Positions 1-7,488 are shown, numbered from the stretch's first letter. The stretch is DNA of 64,000 nt from RH-AL1 sp965277735 (GCA_965277735.1 CBDIDO010000003.1:1674001-1738000), one strand, 5' to 3'. Notes: generated by a model not told the origin, from the letters alone. Made by a program: numbers and translations.

Positions 1-923
1 CGGCACAGCCGGTGGTGTTCTGCGGCCTGTTCCCGGTCGATGCGGCCGAGTTCGACGATCTGCGCGCCGCGATGGGCCGGCTGCGGCTCAACGATGCGAG
101 CTTTTCCTTCGAGATGGAGAGCTCCGCCGCGCTCGGCTTCGGTTTCCGCTGCGGGTTTTTGGGGCTGCTGCACCTCGAGATCATCCAGGAGCGGCTGGAG
201 CGCGAGTTCAACCTCGACCTCATCGCGACCGCGCCGAGCGTGGTCTACGAGATGAAGCTGCGCGACGGCACGCAGGTCACCCTGCACAACCCCGCCGACA
301 TGCCGGACCCGACGCAGATCCTGGAAATCCAGGAGCCGTGGATCCGCGCCACGATCCTGACGCCCGACGACTACCTCGGCTCGGTGTTGAAGCTCTGCCA
401 GGAGCGGCGCGGCGTGCAGGTCGACCTGAACTACGTCGGCTCGCGCGCGATGGCCGTCTACGACCTGCCGCTGAACGAGGTCGTGTTCGACTTCTACGAC
501 CGCCTGAAGTCGATCTCGAAAGGCTACGCCTCGTTCGACTACGCGATCACCGACTACAAGGCCGGCGACCTCGTGCGCATGAACATCCTGGTCAACGCCG
601 AGCCGGTCGACGCGTTGTCGATGCTGGTGCACCGCGACCGCGCCGAGGGCCGCGGCCGGGCGATGGTGGAAAAGCTGAAGGACCTGATCCCGCAGCACAT
701 GTTCGTCATCCCGATCCAGGCCGCGATCGGCGGCAAGATCATCGCGCGCGAGACGGTGCGGGCGATGAGGAAGGACGTGACGGCGAAGTGCTACGGGGGC
801 GACGTGAGCCGGAAGCGCAAGCTGCTGGAGAAGCAGAAGGCGGGCAAGAAGAAGATGCGGCAGTTCGGCAAGGTCGAGATTCCGCAGGAGGCGTTCATTG
901 CGGCGTTGAAGATGGATGGGTGA
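1..923 (+). CDS. lepA: Elongation factor 4 (LepA), C-terminal part; 5' end lies outside the window
   Basis: About 307 C-terminal residues of the ribosome-associated translational GTPase LepA (EF4), which acts on stalled or mistranslocated ribosomes in the cytoplasm. The GTPase domain is upstream of the window. What is visible is the EF-G-like domain with CGFLGLLHLEI and the LepA-specific C-terminal domain ending in the basic stretch GGDVSRKRKLLEKQK, which is diagnostic of the family. The frame is open from base 3. The stop is TGA at 921-923, only 8 bp before the stop of the convergent AT-rich gene, so an insertion boundary lies directly behind lepA. Confidence 0.96.
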   Translation, partial: AQPVVFCGLFPVDAAEFDDLRAAMGRLRLNDASFSFEMESSAALGFGFRCGFLGLLHLEIIQERLEREFNLDLIATAPSVVYEMKLRDGTQVTLHNPADMPDPTQILEIQEPWIRATILTPDDYLGSVLKLCQERRGVQVDLNYVGSRAMAVYDLPLNEVVFDFYDRLKSISKGYASFDYAITDYKAGDLVRMNILVNAEPVDALSMLVHRDRAEGRGRAMVEKLKDLIPQHMFVIPIQAAIGGKIIARETVRAMRKDVTAKCYGGDVSRKRKLLEKQKAGKKKMRQFGKVEIPQEAFIAALKMDG

Positions 924-931
924 TAAATCTG

Positions 932-1441
932 TTAGCTGCCGAGCTGATGGATCAATGCAGCCGCGACTCCGCCTAAGGTAGCGATGAGCGCCAATGGCGC
1001 GTCTGCGGAGTCGACAACGTATTGGAGGATGTTCTGACACCCCTCCCTAAAAATTTTGTATCTGTTGAGCGCGACTACAAACAGCGCGCTCCATAGAAAC
1101 GATGTCGAAAAAGACAAGTCTATGAGGATGCACCAGTTAATCAAACTTCTGACAAGGCCTTGCGAAAAATCTCCCCGTAAAACATTGAATGAGTCGATCA
1201 TAAAATTCTTTATGTTTTCCAATGAAGTATAATAAATTGCAATAAATTGCGACCATATTATATCTTTTAAAGTCAGTTCTTTTATAAATAAAACTTCCGC
1301 CGCCTGGGTCCGAATGTCCTTGTTGGACTCGAACATGAAACTTATAAGGCTCTCCGAAACAAGCGGCTTCAGTCCTGCTTTATCGAGATCTATAAGAACA
1401 ATATTTTGAATTAAAAGCCAGCCAATCATCCAGTATATCAA
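932..1441 (-). CDS. Hypothetical membrane protein of an AT-rich two-gene cassette (downstream gene)
   Basis: Encodes 169 residues that I do not recognise. Three hydrophobic stretches are visible: residues 2-17, about 105-127 (with WCILIDLSF and WSALFVVAL) and 150-164, so it is probably an inner-membrane protein. Its start overlaps the end of the upstream gene by 4 bp (1438-1441, ATGA type), which suggests translational coupling. Base composition is far below the window average; 1201-1260, for instance, is mostly A and T, which points to recent acquisition. It lies tail-to-tail with lepA. No enzyme motif was seen. Confidence 0.6.
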   Translation of the reverse strand: MIYWMIGWLLIQNIVLIDLDKAGLKPLVSESLISFMFESNKDIRTQAAEVLFIKELTLKDIIWSQFIAIYYTSLENIKNFMIDSFNVLRGDFSQGLVRSLINWCILIDLSFSTSFLWSALFVVALNRYKIFREGCQNILQYVVDSADAPLALIATLGGVAAALIHQLGS

Positions 1442-2058
1442 AAAACGACAGATATAATTATCGGTGGAAGAAGAAGCGACAATGTCGCCGAGGATATAAA
1501 CCCCGTGGGGAAGCTCACGCTCCTATTTATTATAGATTTTATAATGAATAGGGTAAGTCTGAATGAAATCCAAAGACACGCAAGTAACGGGATTGCCGTA
1601 AGTAAAGTTGCTATTAAGACTGTCGCGACATACGTAGAATATATCTTTTCATAATTCGTCGTGCTAAAAAAAACTTCCCACTCGGCCCTGTTTGACAAAA
1701 TTTTGTCGAGCGATGCATGCCAAACGCCAACATTCTGGATTGGGCGGCAATTGAATTTGCCTGTCTCGAAATATCCATTGTCATTTTTATTCTTCGTGAG
1801 GACAGATCCTTCAAATGAATCATACCAGACGTCGTCTAAGTATTCCATTGTCGTTTTCTTAATGTTGTCGTCCATTTTTATGTAATGCTCCGTTATAGAC
1901 TCCACCGCAACAATTCCGCAAAGAATGACGAAGGCAATATAAAACTTTCGTCTCGATCTGTATGGTAGAGCCAATCCATATGAGGTGAGGTTAAGGCGCT
2001 GGCCGCGATTCCCGCGATAGCTTTCCTGAGAGAAGCAGACTTGCAGCGTCTCGACCAC
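1438..2058 (-). CDS. Hypothetical membrane protein of an AT-rich two-gene cassette (upstream gene)
   Basis: Up to 206 residues of unknown family. Hydrophobic segments: one near residues 40-54 (FYIAFVILCGIVAVESI), one near 144-168 (VATVLIATLLTAIPLLACLWI) and one at the extreme C terminus (about 187-206, SLLLPPIIISVVF). Between the first two is a soluble stretch of about 85 residues. This suggests a membrane protein with an extracytoplasmic loop. The start is uncertain: the GTG at 2058 lies in GC-rich flanking DNA with no clear ribosome-binding site, and a TTG at 1974 just before the first membrane segment is an alternative. Coupled to the following gene by a 4-bp overlap. Strongly AT-rich compared with all neighbours. 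Confidence 0.5.
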   Translation of the reverse strand: MVETLQVCFSQESYRGNRGQRLNLTSYGLALPYRSRRKFYIAFVILCGIVAVESITEHYIKMDDNIKKTTMEYLDDVWYDSFEGSVLTKNKNDNGYFETGKFNCRPIQNVGVWHASLDKILSNRAEWEVFFSTTNYEKIYSTYVATVLIATLLTAIPLLACLWISFRLTLFIIKSIINRSVSFPTGFISSATLSLLLPPIIISVVF

Positions 2059-2070
2059 GAGGCGGCCCCG

Positions 2071-2166
2071 AGATTGATGGCGCGTCGCTCTGCACCGTGG
2101 GCTGCGCGGGTGGGAAGCTCTACACCGGCTTCACTCGGCGCGAGGTCGACGAGCGGGTGAGCTAAC
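2071..2166 (+). pseudogene. Possible 3' remnant of a gene, ending in TAA
   Basis: In one forward frame the GC-rich sequence directly behind the AT-rich cassette reads EIDGASLC...GGKLYTGFTRREVDERVS and stops at 2164-2166. It has no start codon of its own with a ribosome-binding site and is cut off upstream near the AT-rich DNA. The GGKLYTGFT...ERV piece is reminiscent of the start of GIY-YIG nuclease domains, but it is too short to name. It may be the tail of a gene broken by arrival of the cassette. This is inference from position and reading frame only. Confidence 0.2.
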
Positions 2167-2213
2167 ACCAGTTCCCATGCTAGAAACATTGCCCGATCTT
2201 TGGGGAGGACACC

Positions 2214-2669
2214 GTGATGCCGCCGGACGCCGAGCCTGCGATCGAGGCGGCGATCGCCCGCGGCTTGGCCGACGTGCGCGAGAGCAAGGTGACGCCGCAC
2301 CCCGCCGTCGCGCGCCTGGTGAAGGCGGCGCCCGTCGTGGACGAGGGCGCGCCCGCCGAGCGGGCCGTCGTCTGGTCGGAGGCGGCGCGGGACGTCCTCG
2401 TCGCACGCGTCCACGCTTTGGCCACCGACGATCCGCAAGCTGCGGCAGCCTTCGCCGGCGCGGTCGATCGGACGGCACGGGCGCTCGGCCATGCCGCGTG
2501 CGGCGCCGATGGCGTGCTGCCCCACACCTACGAGACGGTCGTGCCGGGGACGTCCGCCGTGCTCGCCTTCGAACTCGTCACCTGGACCAAGGCCGGCGAA
2601 GTCATCGCCATTCTTCACCTGTTCGACGCCCCACGCGACGTCGGTCGCGAAGGGCGGCTGTGGCCCTGA
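2214..2669 (+). CDS. Probable single-chain antitoxin-tail/ParE-like toxin fusion
   Basis: Encodes 151 residues. A GGGAGG at 2203-2207 precedes adjacent GTG (2214) and ATG (2217) codons; the ATG is the more likely start. The N-terminal 40 residues (EAAIARGLADVRESKVTPH) resemble the C-terminal tail of small antitoxins partnered with ParE. From about residue 50 the sequence follows the RelE/ParE pattern: VVWSEAARDVL, a helix ending in RTARALG, a YETVVPGTSAVLAFEL strand, and a final EVIAILHLFDAPRDV strand where ParE has its IL.V.H..R motif. Normally the antitoxin is a separate upstream gene with a DNA-binding domain; none is seen here. The family match is from pattern recognition only. It could also be an inactive relic. 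Confidence 0.55.
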   Translation: MMPPDAEPAIEAAIARGLADVRESKVTPHPAVARLVKAAPVVDEGAPAERAVVWSEAARDVLVARVHALATDDPQAAAAFAGAVDRTARALGHAACGADGVLPHTYETVVPGTSAVLAFELVTWTKAGEVIAILHLFDAPRDVGREGRLWP

Positions 2670-2697
2670 GACGTTGGACGGCTCTGCTGCCTCCGCC

Positions 2698-2832
2698 TGG
2701 TTCAAGACGCGCCTTCGGCGCTCCTCACCATGCGGGTCGTGGAGGCGGGCAAGCTCGAGGCGGGAAAACCCAGCGTCCCGCCGCATCCCCGGCCCCTCAT
2801 GGTGAGGAGCGCGAAGTGCGTCTCGAACCAGG
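2698..2832. repeat. Intergenic inverted repeat (CTCCTCACCATG family), within a 403-bp gap
   Basis: The left arm (about 2698-2745) and right arm (about 2786-2832) are imperfect reverse complements built around CGCTCCTCACCATG and CATGGTGAGGAGCG, with outer ends TGGTTCAAGACGC and GCGTCTCGAACCA. Transcribed, it would fold into a long hairpin. Similar palindromes are scattered in Rhizobiales genomes. The rest of the gap 2670-3072 holds a candidate stress promoter near 3019-3044 and nothing else I can support. Confidence 0.75.
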
Positions 2833-3018
2833 AGGCGCGCTGGCCTCGGCCTTGTCGCGCGACGAGGTCCGGCGCCGTGCGAGGTGCTGCAGCCGCTCCC
2901 ATTCGGCGGCGACGTAGGCGAGCGTCTTGGCGCGCGTCCTGCCCTTCATCCGGCGCTAAGGGCGGCACCGGCTAGTGCGCCTGCACCACTCGCCCAGCCT
3001 TCTCATCCCCCAAGCTGC

Positions 3019-3044
3019 GGAACGCACGGCCACGCTTGCCTGTT
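3019..3044 (+). promoter_or_regulatory. Possible EcfG-type promoter
   Basis: GGAAC at 3019-3023 is followed after 17 bases by TGTT at 3041-3044. The EcfG consensus is GGAAC-N16/17-CGTT, so one base differs. The distance to the start codon at 3073 is suitable. EcfG is encoded in this window. Confidence 0.35.
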
Positions 3045-3072
3045 CAGGTGCGACACACTGGGAGGACAACCA

Positions 3073-3291
3073 ATGAAGACGCTTTTCGCCGCCACCCTGA
3101 TGACCGCCGCGGCTTTGTCGTTCGCGGCACCGCAGGCCGAGGCGCGCGGGTGTATCAAGGGCGCGATCGTCGGCGGCATCGCCGGCCACATGGCGCATCA
3201 CGGTGTCATGGGCGCGATGGCGGGCTGCGCGGCCGGCCACCACATGGCCCACCGCAACGATACGCGCACCACGACGACCACGACGCGCTGA
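3073..3291 (+). CDS. Small secreted glycine-zipper-like protein
   Basis: Encodes 72 residues starting at ATG 3073 with GGAGG at 3061-3065. Residues 1-24 form a clear Sec signal peptide (MKTLFAATLMTAAALSFA, cleavage near AEA-RG). The mature part is only about 48 residues and is rich in Gly, Ala and His: CIKGAIVGGIAGHMAHHGVM, then a second Gly/Ala segment and a Thr-rich tail. This looks like a glycine zipper of periplasmic or outer-membrane lipoprotein-like proteins. Function unknown. A possible EcfG promoter lies upstream and a strong terminator follows, so it is probably a monocistronic stress or envelope protein. Confidence 0.8.
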   Translation: MKTLFAATLMTAAALSFAAPQAEARGCIKGAIVGGIAGHMAHHGVMGAMAGCAAGHHMAHRNDTRTTTTTTR

Positions 3292-3312
3292 TCCATCGCA
3301 GGGTTGGTAGGG

Positions 3313-3339
3313 AAGGGCGGCGGCGACGCCGCCCTTTTC
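3313..3339 (+). terminator. Rho-independent terminator
   Basis: A perfect 10-bp stem, AAGGGCGGCG (3313-3322) paired with CGCCGCCCTT (3327-3336), has a GCGA loop and runs into T residues. It sits 22 bp after the stop of the small secreted protein and before the convergent tgt stop. Confidence 0.85.
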
Positions 3340-3352
3340 AGTTTGTGGGCTT

Positions 3353-4471
3353 TCAGTTTGCGGGCTTCGCCCAGGCCGCGCGCGTTTCGGCGCGGAAGGC
3401 CTCGAACGTGCCCGAAGCGATCGCCGCGCGCGTTTCGCGCATGAGGTCCTGGTAGTAGCCGATGTTGATCGCGGTGAGCAGCATCATGCCGAGGATCTCC
3501 TCGGACTTGACGAGGTGGTGCAGGTACGCGCGGCTGTAGTCGCGCGCGGCCGCGCAGGTCGCGGTCGTGTCGATCGGCGTGGGATCGTCGGCAAAGCGCG
3601 CGTTCCTCAAATTGAGTTTCCCATTGCGGGTGAAGACCTGGCCATGCCGGCCGGCGCGCGTGGGCATGACGCAGTCGAACATGTCGATGCCGCGCGCGAC
3701 GCTCTCGAGGAGATCGTCCGGCGTGCCGACGCCCATCAGGTAACGCGGCTTGTCCTGCGGCAGGGACGGCACGGTGGCTTCGATCATCGCCAGCATCTCG
3801 GCTTGCGGCTCGCCGACGGCGAGGCCACCAATGGCGTAGCCATCGAAGCCGATGGCGACCAGCGCCTCGGCGCTGGCGCGGCGCAGCGCCGGCGTGACGC
3901 CACCTTGGACGATGCCGAACAGAGCATGGTTTTGCTGCACACCGAACGCCACCTTGCAGCGCTCGGCCCAGCGCAGCGACAGCTGCATCGCGCGCTCGAC
4001 CTCGGCCTCGGTGGCGGGCAGGCGGATGCACTCGTCGAGCTGCATCTGGATGTCCGAGCCGAGCAGGCCCTGGATTTCGATCGAGCGCTCCGGCGTCAGC
4101 ACGTGGCGCGAGCCATCAAGGTGCGACTGGAAGGTGACGCCGCTCTCGTCGAGCTTGCGCAGCTTGGCCAGCGACATGACCTGGAAGCCGCCGGAATCGG
4201 TGAGGATCGGGTGCGGCCAGCGCATGAAGTGATGCAGGCCGCCGAGCGAGGCGACGCGCTCGGCGCCGGGCCGCAGCATCAGGTGATAGACGTTGCCGAG
4301 CACGATGTCGGCGCCGAGGCCGCGCACCTCGTGCGGGTGCATCGCCTTCACCGTCGCCGCCGTGCCGACGGGCATGAACGCCGGCGTCTGGATTTTGCCG
4401 CGTGACGTGGAAATCTCGCCGCGGCGCGCGGTGCCGTCGTGTGCGGTGAGGGCGAAGCCGAAGCCGCTCAT
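3353..4471 (-). CDS. tgt: Queuine/preQ1 tRNA-guanine transglycosylase with a degenerate zinc site
   Basis: Encodes 372 residues, the usual bacterial Tgt length. It exchanges guanine 34 of GUN-anticodon tRNAs for preQ1. The start is ATG at 4471 (MSGFGFALTAHDGTARRGEI). The substrate-binding and catalytic segments are intact: ILTDSGGFQVMSL, the ERSIEIQ region and FDCVMPTRAGRHGQ, which holds the nucleophilic Asp. The zinc motif is not: where Zymomonas or E. coli Tgt have CxCxxC and a later His, this protein reads ATCAAA before RDYSRAYLHHL and LTAINIGYYQ instead of the TxHN form. One of four ligands remains. The start overlaps the queA stop by 4 bp (4468-4471), so it is the second gene of a queA-tgt operon. 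Confidence 0.93.
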   Translation of the reverse strand: MSGFGFALTAHDGTARRGEISTSRGKIQTPAFMPVGTAATVKAMHPHEVRGLGADIVLGNVYHLMLRPGAERVASLGGLHHFMRWPHPILTDSGGFQVMSLAKLRKLDESGVTFQSHLDGSRHVLTPERSIEIQGLLGSDIQMQLDECIRLPATEAEVERAMQLSLRWAERCKVAFGVQQNHALFGIVQGGVTPALRRASAEALVAIGFDGYAIGGLAVGEPQAEMLAMIEATVPSLPQDKPRYLMGVGTPDDLLESVARGIDMFDCVMPTRAGRHGQVFTRNGKLNLRNARFADDPTPIDTTATCAAARDYSRAYLHHLVKSEEILGMMLLTAINIGYYQDLMRETRAAIASGTFEAFRAETRAAWAKPAN

Positions 4472-5529
4472 GTGGGTGCTCGATGCAGGAAGCAGGCGTC
4501 GCCATAGGAATAGAAGCGATAGTTGTCGGCGATGGCGTAGGCGTAGGCGGCCTGCATGGTTTCGAGGCCCGCGAAGGCCGCGACCAACATGAAGAGCGTC
4601 GAGCGTGGCAGGTGGAAGTTTGTGAGCAGACAGTCCACGGCGCGGAAGCGATAGCCGGGCGAAATGAAGATCGACGTCTCGCCTTGGAACGGCGCGAGGC
4701 TGCCGTCCTCGCGCGCGGCGGATTCGAGCAGGCGCAGGCTTGTCGTGCCCGCCGCAACGATGCGGCCGCCCGCCGCCCGGGCGGCGTTGAGCGTCCCGGC
4801 GGTGGCGGCGTCGATCTCGCCCCATTCGGCGTGCATGCGGTGGTCGGCGGTATCGTCCGCCTTCACGGGCAGGAAGGTGCCGGCGCCAACATGCAGGGTA
4901 AGCGTCGCGATGGCGACGCCGCGCGCACGGATCGCGGCGAGCAGGTCGGGCGTGAAGTGCAGGCTCGCCGTCGGTGCCGCCACCGCACCGGGCTCGCGTG
5001 CGAAAATGGTCTGGTAGTCGGACGCGTCGCGCGCGTCGATCGCGCGCTTGGCGGCGATGTAGGGTGGCAGCGGCATCGCGCCGTGGCGCGCCAGCGCATT
5101 GTCCAATTCAGTCCCCGCACTCGAAAACCGTAGCGCCACCTCGCCGTCGCCGACATGCTCGAGGCAGACCGCATCGAGCGGGTCCTCGTCGCGGCCGAAG
5201 GCGATGGTCTCGCCGTCCGCCACCCGCTTCGCGGGCTTCAGAAAGGCGCGCCAGGTGTCGGGCGCCGTTCGCTTGATCAGCGTCGCCTCGATGCGCGCCT
5301 CGGTGCCCGCGCGACGGCGCAGGCCGGCGAGGCGCGCGGGGATCACGCGCGTGTCGTTGACGACGAGCACGTCACCGGGGCGGAGCAGGGTGGGGAGATC
5401 GGCGATCGTGCGATCGGCGAGGGGCGCGTCGGGCGCTACTTCCAGGAGCCGCGCCGACTCGCGCGGCTCTGCCGGCCGCAACGCGATGCGGTCGGGGGGC
5501 AGGGTGAAGTCGAAGAGGTCGACGCGCAT
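4468..5529 (-). CDS. queA: S-adenosylmethionine:tRNA ribosyltransferase-isomerase
   Basis: Encodes 353 residues. QueA transfers and isomerises the ribosyl group of SAM onto preQ1-modified tRNA to make epoxyqueuosine, the step after Tgt. Family hallmarks are at the start (MRVDLFDFTLPPDRIALRP), the VVNDTRVIPARL segment, LHVGAGTFLPVK and MHAEWGEI, and the C-terminal FHLPRSTLFMLVAAFAG. Length matches the family. It is the promoter-proximal gene of the queA-tgt operon, with a 4-bp coupling overlap. queC, a third queuosine gene, lies at 43.5 kb. Confidence 0.97.
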   Translation of the reverse strand: MRVDLFDFTLPPDRIALRPAEPRESARLLEVAPDAPLADRTIADLPTLLRPGDVLVVNDTRVIPARLAGLRRRAGTEARIEATLIKRTAPDTWRAFLKPAKRVADGETIAFGRDEDPLDAVCLEHVGDGEVALRFSSAGTELDNALARHGAMPLPPYIAAKRAIDARDASDYQTIFAREPGAVAAPTASLHFTPDLLAAIRARGVAIATLTLHVGAGTFLPVKADDTADHRMHAEWGEIDAATAGTLNAARAAGGRIVAAGTTSLRLLESAAREDGSLAPFQGETSIFISPGYRFRAVDCLLTNFHLPRSTLFMLVAAFAGLETMQAAYAYAIADNYRFYSYGDACFLHRAPT

Positions 5530-5556
5530 GGGGGAGGCTTATAGGAGGGGCGCATC

Positions 5557-5707
5557 TCCTTCTCCCGCTTGCGGGAGAAGGTGGCCCCGCGAAGCGGAGT
5601 GGGATGAGGGAACGCGCCGCTCGGCTCGACGATCGAAGGAGAAGCTGCAGATCCCCTCATCCGACCCAACTTCGTCGGGCCACCTTGTCCCGCAAGCGGG
5701 AGAAGGG
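5557..5707. repeat. Paired intergenic palindromic repeat (TCTCCCGC-TTGCGGGAGA family)
   Basis: Two inverted copies of one unit. The left arm (5557-5610) has a CTTCTCCCGCTTGCGGGAG hairpin followed by GGTGGCC...GGATGAGGG. The right arm (5653-5707) is its reverse complement with CCCTCATCCGACC...CAAGCGGGAGAAGG. The whole folds as a long hairpin between queA and the cyclophilin gene. The family recurs at 26.1, 46.3, 49.1, 60.8 and 61.5 kb. Confidence 0.85.
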
Positions 5708-5736
5708 AGAGCCGAGCCTTCCCCTCCAGAAGAAGC

Positions 5737-6192
5737 TCAGCTCAGCGTCGCGGAGACGATCTTGTCGGGGTCGCGCACGGGCTCGCCGCGCTTGATCTTG
5801 TCGACGTTCTGCATGCCGGAGACGACCTTCCCCCACACCGTGTACTGCTTGTTGAGGAAGCTCGCGTCGCCGAAGCAGATGAAGAACTGCGAGTTCGCCG
5901 AGTTCGGGTCCTGCGCGCGGGCCATCGAGCAGGTGCCGCGCACGTGCGGCTCGGCGTTGAACTCCTGCTTCAGGTTCGGGTATTTCGAGCCGCCCATGCC
6001 GGTGCCGTTCGGGCAGCCGGTCTGTGCCATGAAGCCGTCGATCACGCGGTGGAAGACGACGCCGTCGTAGAACTTCTCGCTGACGAGCTTCTTGATGTGC
6101 TCGACATGGCCGGGCGCGAGATCGGGACGCAGCTCGATCACGACGGGACCCTTCGTCGTCTCGAGCGTGAGGGTGTTGCCGGGCTCGGCCAT
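5737..6192 (-). CDS. ppiB: Cytoplasmic cyclophilin-type peptidyl-prolyl cis-trans isomerase
   Basis: Encodes 151 residues, start ATG 6192 with AGGAG six bases upstream. The enzyme isomerises proline peptide bonds during protein folding. The cyclophilin core is clear: FHRVIDGFMAQTGCPNGTG holds the catalytic Arg and the QTG motif, followed by RGTCSMARAQDPNSANSQFF and the GKVVSGM strand. There is no signal peptide, in contrast to the homologue at 6429-6968, so this is the cytoplasmic member. Repeat-containing spacers lie on both sides. Confidence 0.94.
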   Translation of the reverse strand: MAEPGNTLTLETTKGPVVIELRPDLAPGHVEHIKKLVSEKFYDGVVFHRVIDGFMAQTGCPNGTGMGGSKYPNLKQEFNAEPHVRGTCSMARAQDPNSANSQFFICFGDASFLNKQYTVWGKVVSGMQNVDKIKRGEPVRDPDKIVSATLS

Positions 6193-6291
6193 AAGTTGCT
6201 CCTGGTTCAGGCGGGTGTTTTGGTTTTGGCGGACTTGTTGCGCCGCCATATAGGGTCGGGCGCGTGGGGTAAACCCGGCGGCGCTACCTAC

Positions 6292-6406
6292 GCCGTCATG
6301 CCCGGCCCTTGTGCTGGGCATCCACGCCGCGCCGCTGCGGCATCCTCGACGAGGTCGATGCGATGTCTCGGCGTGGATGGCCGGGACAAGCCCGGCCATG
6401 ACGGCA
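6292..6406. repeat. Long intergenic inverted repeat (GCCGTCATG...CATGACGGC)
   Basis: The arms GCCGTCATGCCCGGC...GGCATCCACGCC and GGCGTGGATGGCCGGG...CCCGGCCATGACGGC are imperfect reverse complements separated by a roughly 35-base centre. It lies between the two cyclophilin genes and would form a stable hairpin in RNA. This palindrome class is common between genes in Rhizobiales. Confidence 0.8.
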
Positions 6407-6428
6407 GAGGGTCGATACCGTCGAAAGC

Positions 6429-6968
6429 CTATTTCGCCATTTTCATCGAGATGATCGTGTCGGGGTTGTCGACCGAGCCCGAGTCCGGCTCGCCGCGCTT
6501 GACCTTGTCGATCGCGTCCATGCCGGAGACGACCTGGCCGACCACCGTGTATTGATTGTTGAGGAACGACGAGGGCTTGAAGCAGATGAAGAACTGCGAG
6601 TTCGCCGAGTTTGGATCCTGCGTGCGCGCCATGCCGACGGTGCCGCGCTCGAACGGCGCATCGGAGAACTCGGCCGGCAGGTCCGGCAGCTTGGAACCGC
6701 CGCCGCCCGTGCCCGTCGGGTCGCCGGTCTGGGCCATGAAACCATCGATGACGCGGTGGAACTTGAGGCCGTCGTAAAAACCCTGCTTGGTCAGCGTCTC
6801 GACCTGCTTCACCGCCTTCGGCGCGAGATCGGGGCGAAGCTGGATGACCGCCTTGCCGTATTTCGTGGTCAGCACGACCTCGTTTGCGGGGTCGGTCGCG
6901 GCGCGCGCGGTGCTGGCGAGCGCGAGGGAGGCGGCAGCCCCGAGAAGGGCGCGGCGATCGAGTTCCAT
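6429..6968 (-). CDS. Exported cyclophilin-type peptidyl-prolyl isomerase
   Basis: Encodes 179 residues, start ATG 6968. The N terminus MELDRRALLGAAASLALAST with a twin arginine and a hydrophobic stretch ending in ARAA looks like a Tat-type signal peptide, so the protein probably works in the periplasm. The mature domain has the cyclophilin core FHRVIDGFMAQTGDPTGTGG and RTQDPNSANSQFFICF. It is a paralogue of the neighbouring cytoplasmic enzyme, likely from local duplication. A single transcription unit with coaD upstream is possible (16-bp gap). Confidence 0.92.
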   Translation of the reverse strand: MELDRRALLGAAASLALASTARAATDPANEVVLTTKYGKAVIQLRPDLAPKAVKQVETLTKQGFYDGLKFHRVIDGFMAQTGDPTGTGGGGSKLPDLPAEFSDAPFERGTVGMARTQDPNSANSQFFICFKPSSFLNNQYTVVGQVVSGMDAIDKVKRGEPDSGSVDNPDTIISMKMAK

Positions 6969-6984
6969 GGGAGCGTTCCTCAGT

Positions 6985-7488
6985 TTATTTGCTTTGGGCG
7001 CCGAGCTTGGTCTTCAGCGCGGCCGCGACGGCCGCGGGCACGAAGGCGGAAACATCGCCACCCATCTGCGCGATCTGCCGGACTAATGTCGCCGTAATGT
7101 GACGCACAGCCGGGGGCGCGGGCAGGAAGATCGTCTGCACGTCGCCGGCCATGGCGGCGTTCATGCCGGCCATCGGCATCTCGTAGTCGAGATCGGAGCC
7201 GTTGCGCAGGCCGCGCAGGATCAGGGTGGCGCCATGCGCGCGGGCGGCCTCGACCGCGAGCCCGTCGAAGGTCGCGACTTCCAGCGTGCAGCCGCCTGCG
7301 AGGCTCGCGCCGCAGCTCGCATGGATCAGCGCGCGGCGCTCGTCGACCGAGAAAAGGGGTGCCTTGCCGGGATGCACGCCGATCGCCACGACGAGCCGGT
7401 CGCAGAGCGTGCCGGCGGCGGCGATCAGCGCGACATGGCCGTTCGTGACGGGGTCGAAGGAGCCGGTGTAGAGCGCGGTGCACGGCAA
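6985..7488 (-). CDS. coaD: Pantetheine-phosphate adenylyltransferase
   Basis: Encodes 167 residues from a TTG start at 7488 (MPCTALYTGSFDPVTNGH). CoaD transfers AMP from ATP to 4'-phosphopantetheine, the penultimate step of CoA synthesis. The nucleotidyltransferase motif GSFDPVTNGH and the C-terminal region before HITATLVRQIA are typical. An upstream ATG at 7542 would add an arginine- and proline-rich leader with no counterpart in the family, so the TTG start is preferred, and it gives the usual length of about 160-170. The gene is followed by the exported cyclophilin. Confidence 0.92.
   Translation of the reverse strand: MPCTALYTGSFDPVTNGHVALIAAAGTLCDRLVVAIGVHPGKAPLFSVDERRALIHASCGASLAGGCTLEVATFDGLAVEAARAHGATLILRGLRNGSDLDYEMPMAGMNAAMAGDVQTIFLPAPPAVRHITATLVRQIAQMGGDVSAFVPAAVAAALKTKLGAQSK

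Noticed and set aside
924..2060. An insertion sequence
   Set aside because: The proteins have membrane segments and no transposase motif, and no terminal inverted repeats were found.
1893..2786. A 297-residue minus-strand open frame across the accessory patch
   Set aside because: It is the antisense of the better-supported gene at 2214-2669, is rich in Arg and low-complexity residues, and spans the sharp change from GC-rich to AT-rich DNA. Only its last 28 codons look protein-like.
4468..5529. A preQ1 riboswitch upstream of queA
   Set aside because: The upstream region is occupied by the palindromic repeat and no preQ1-type pseudoknot could be recognised.
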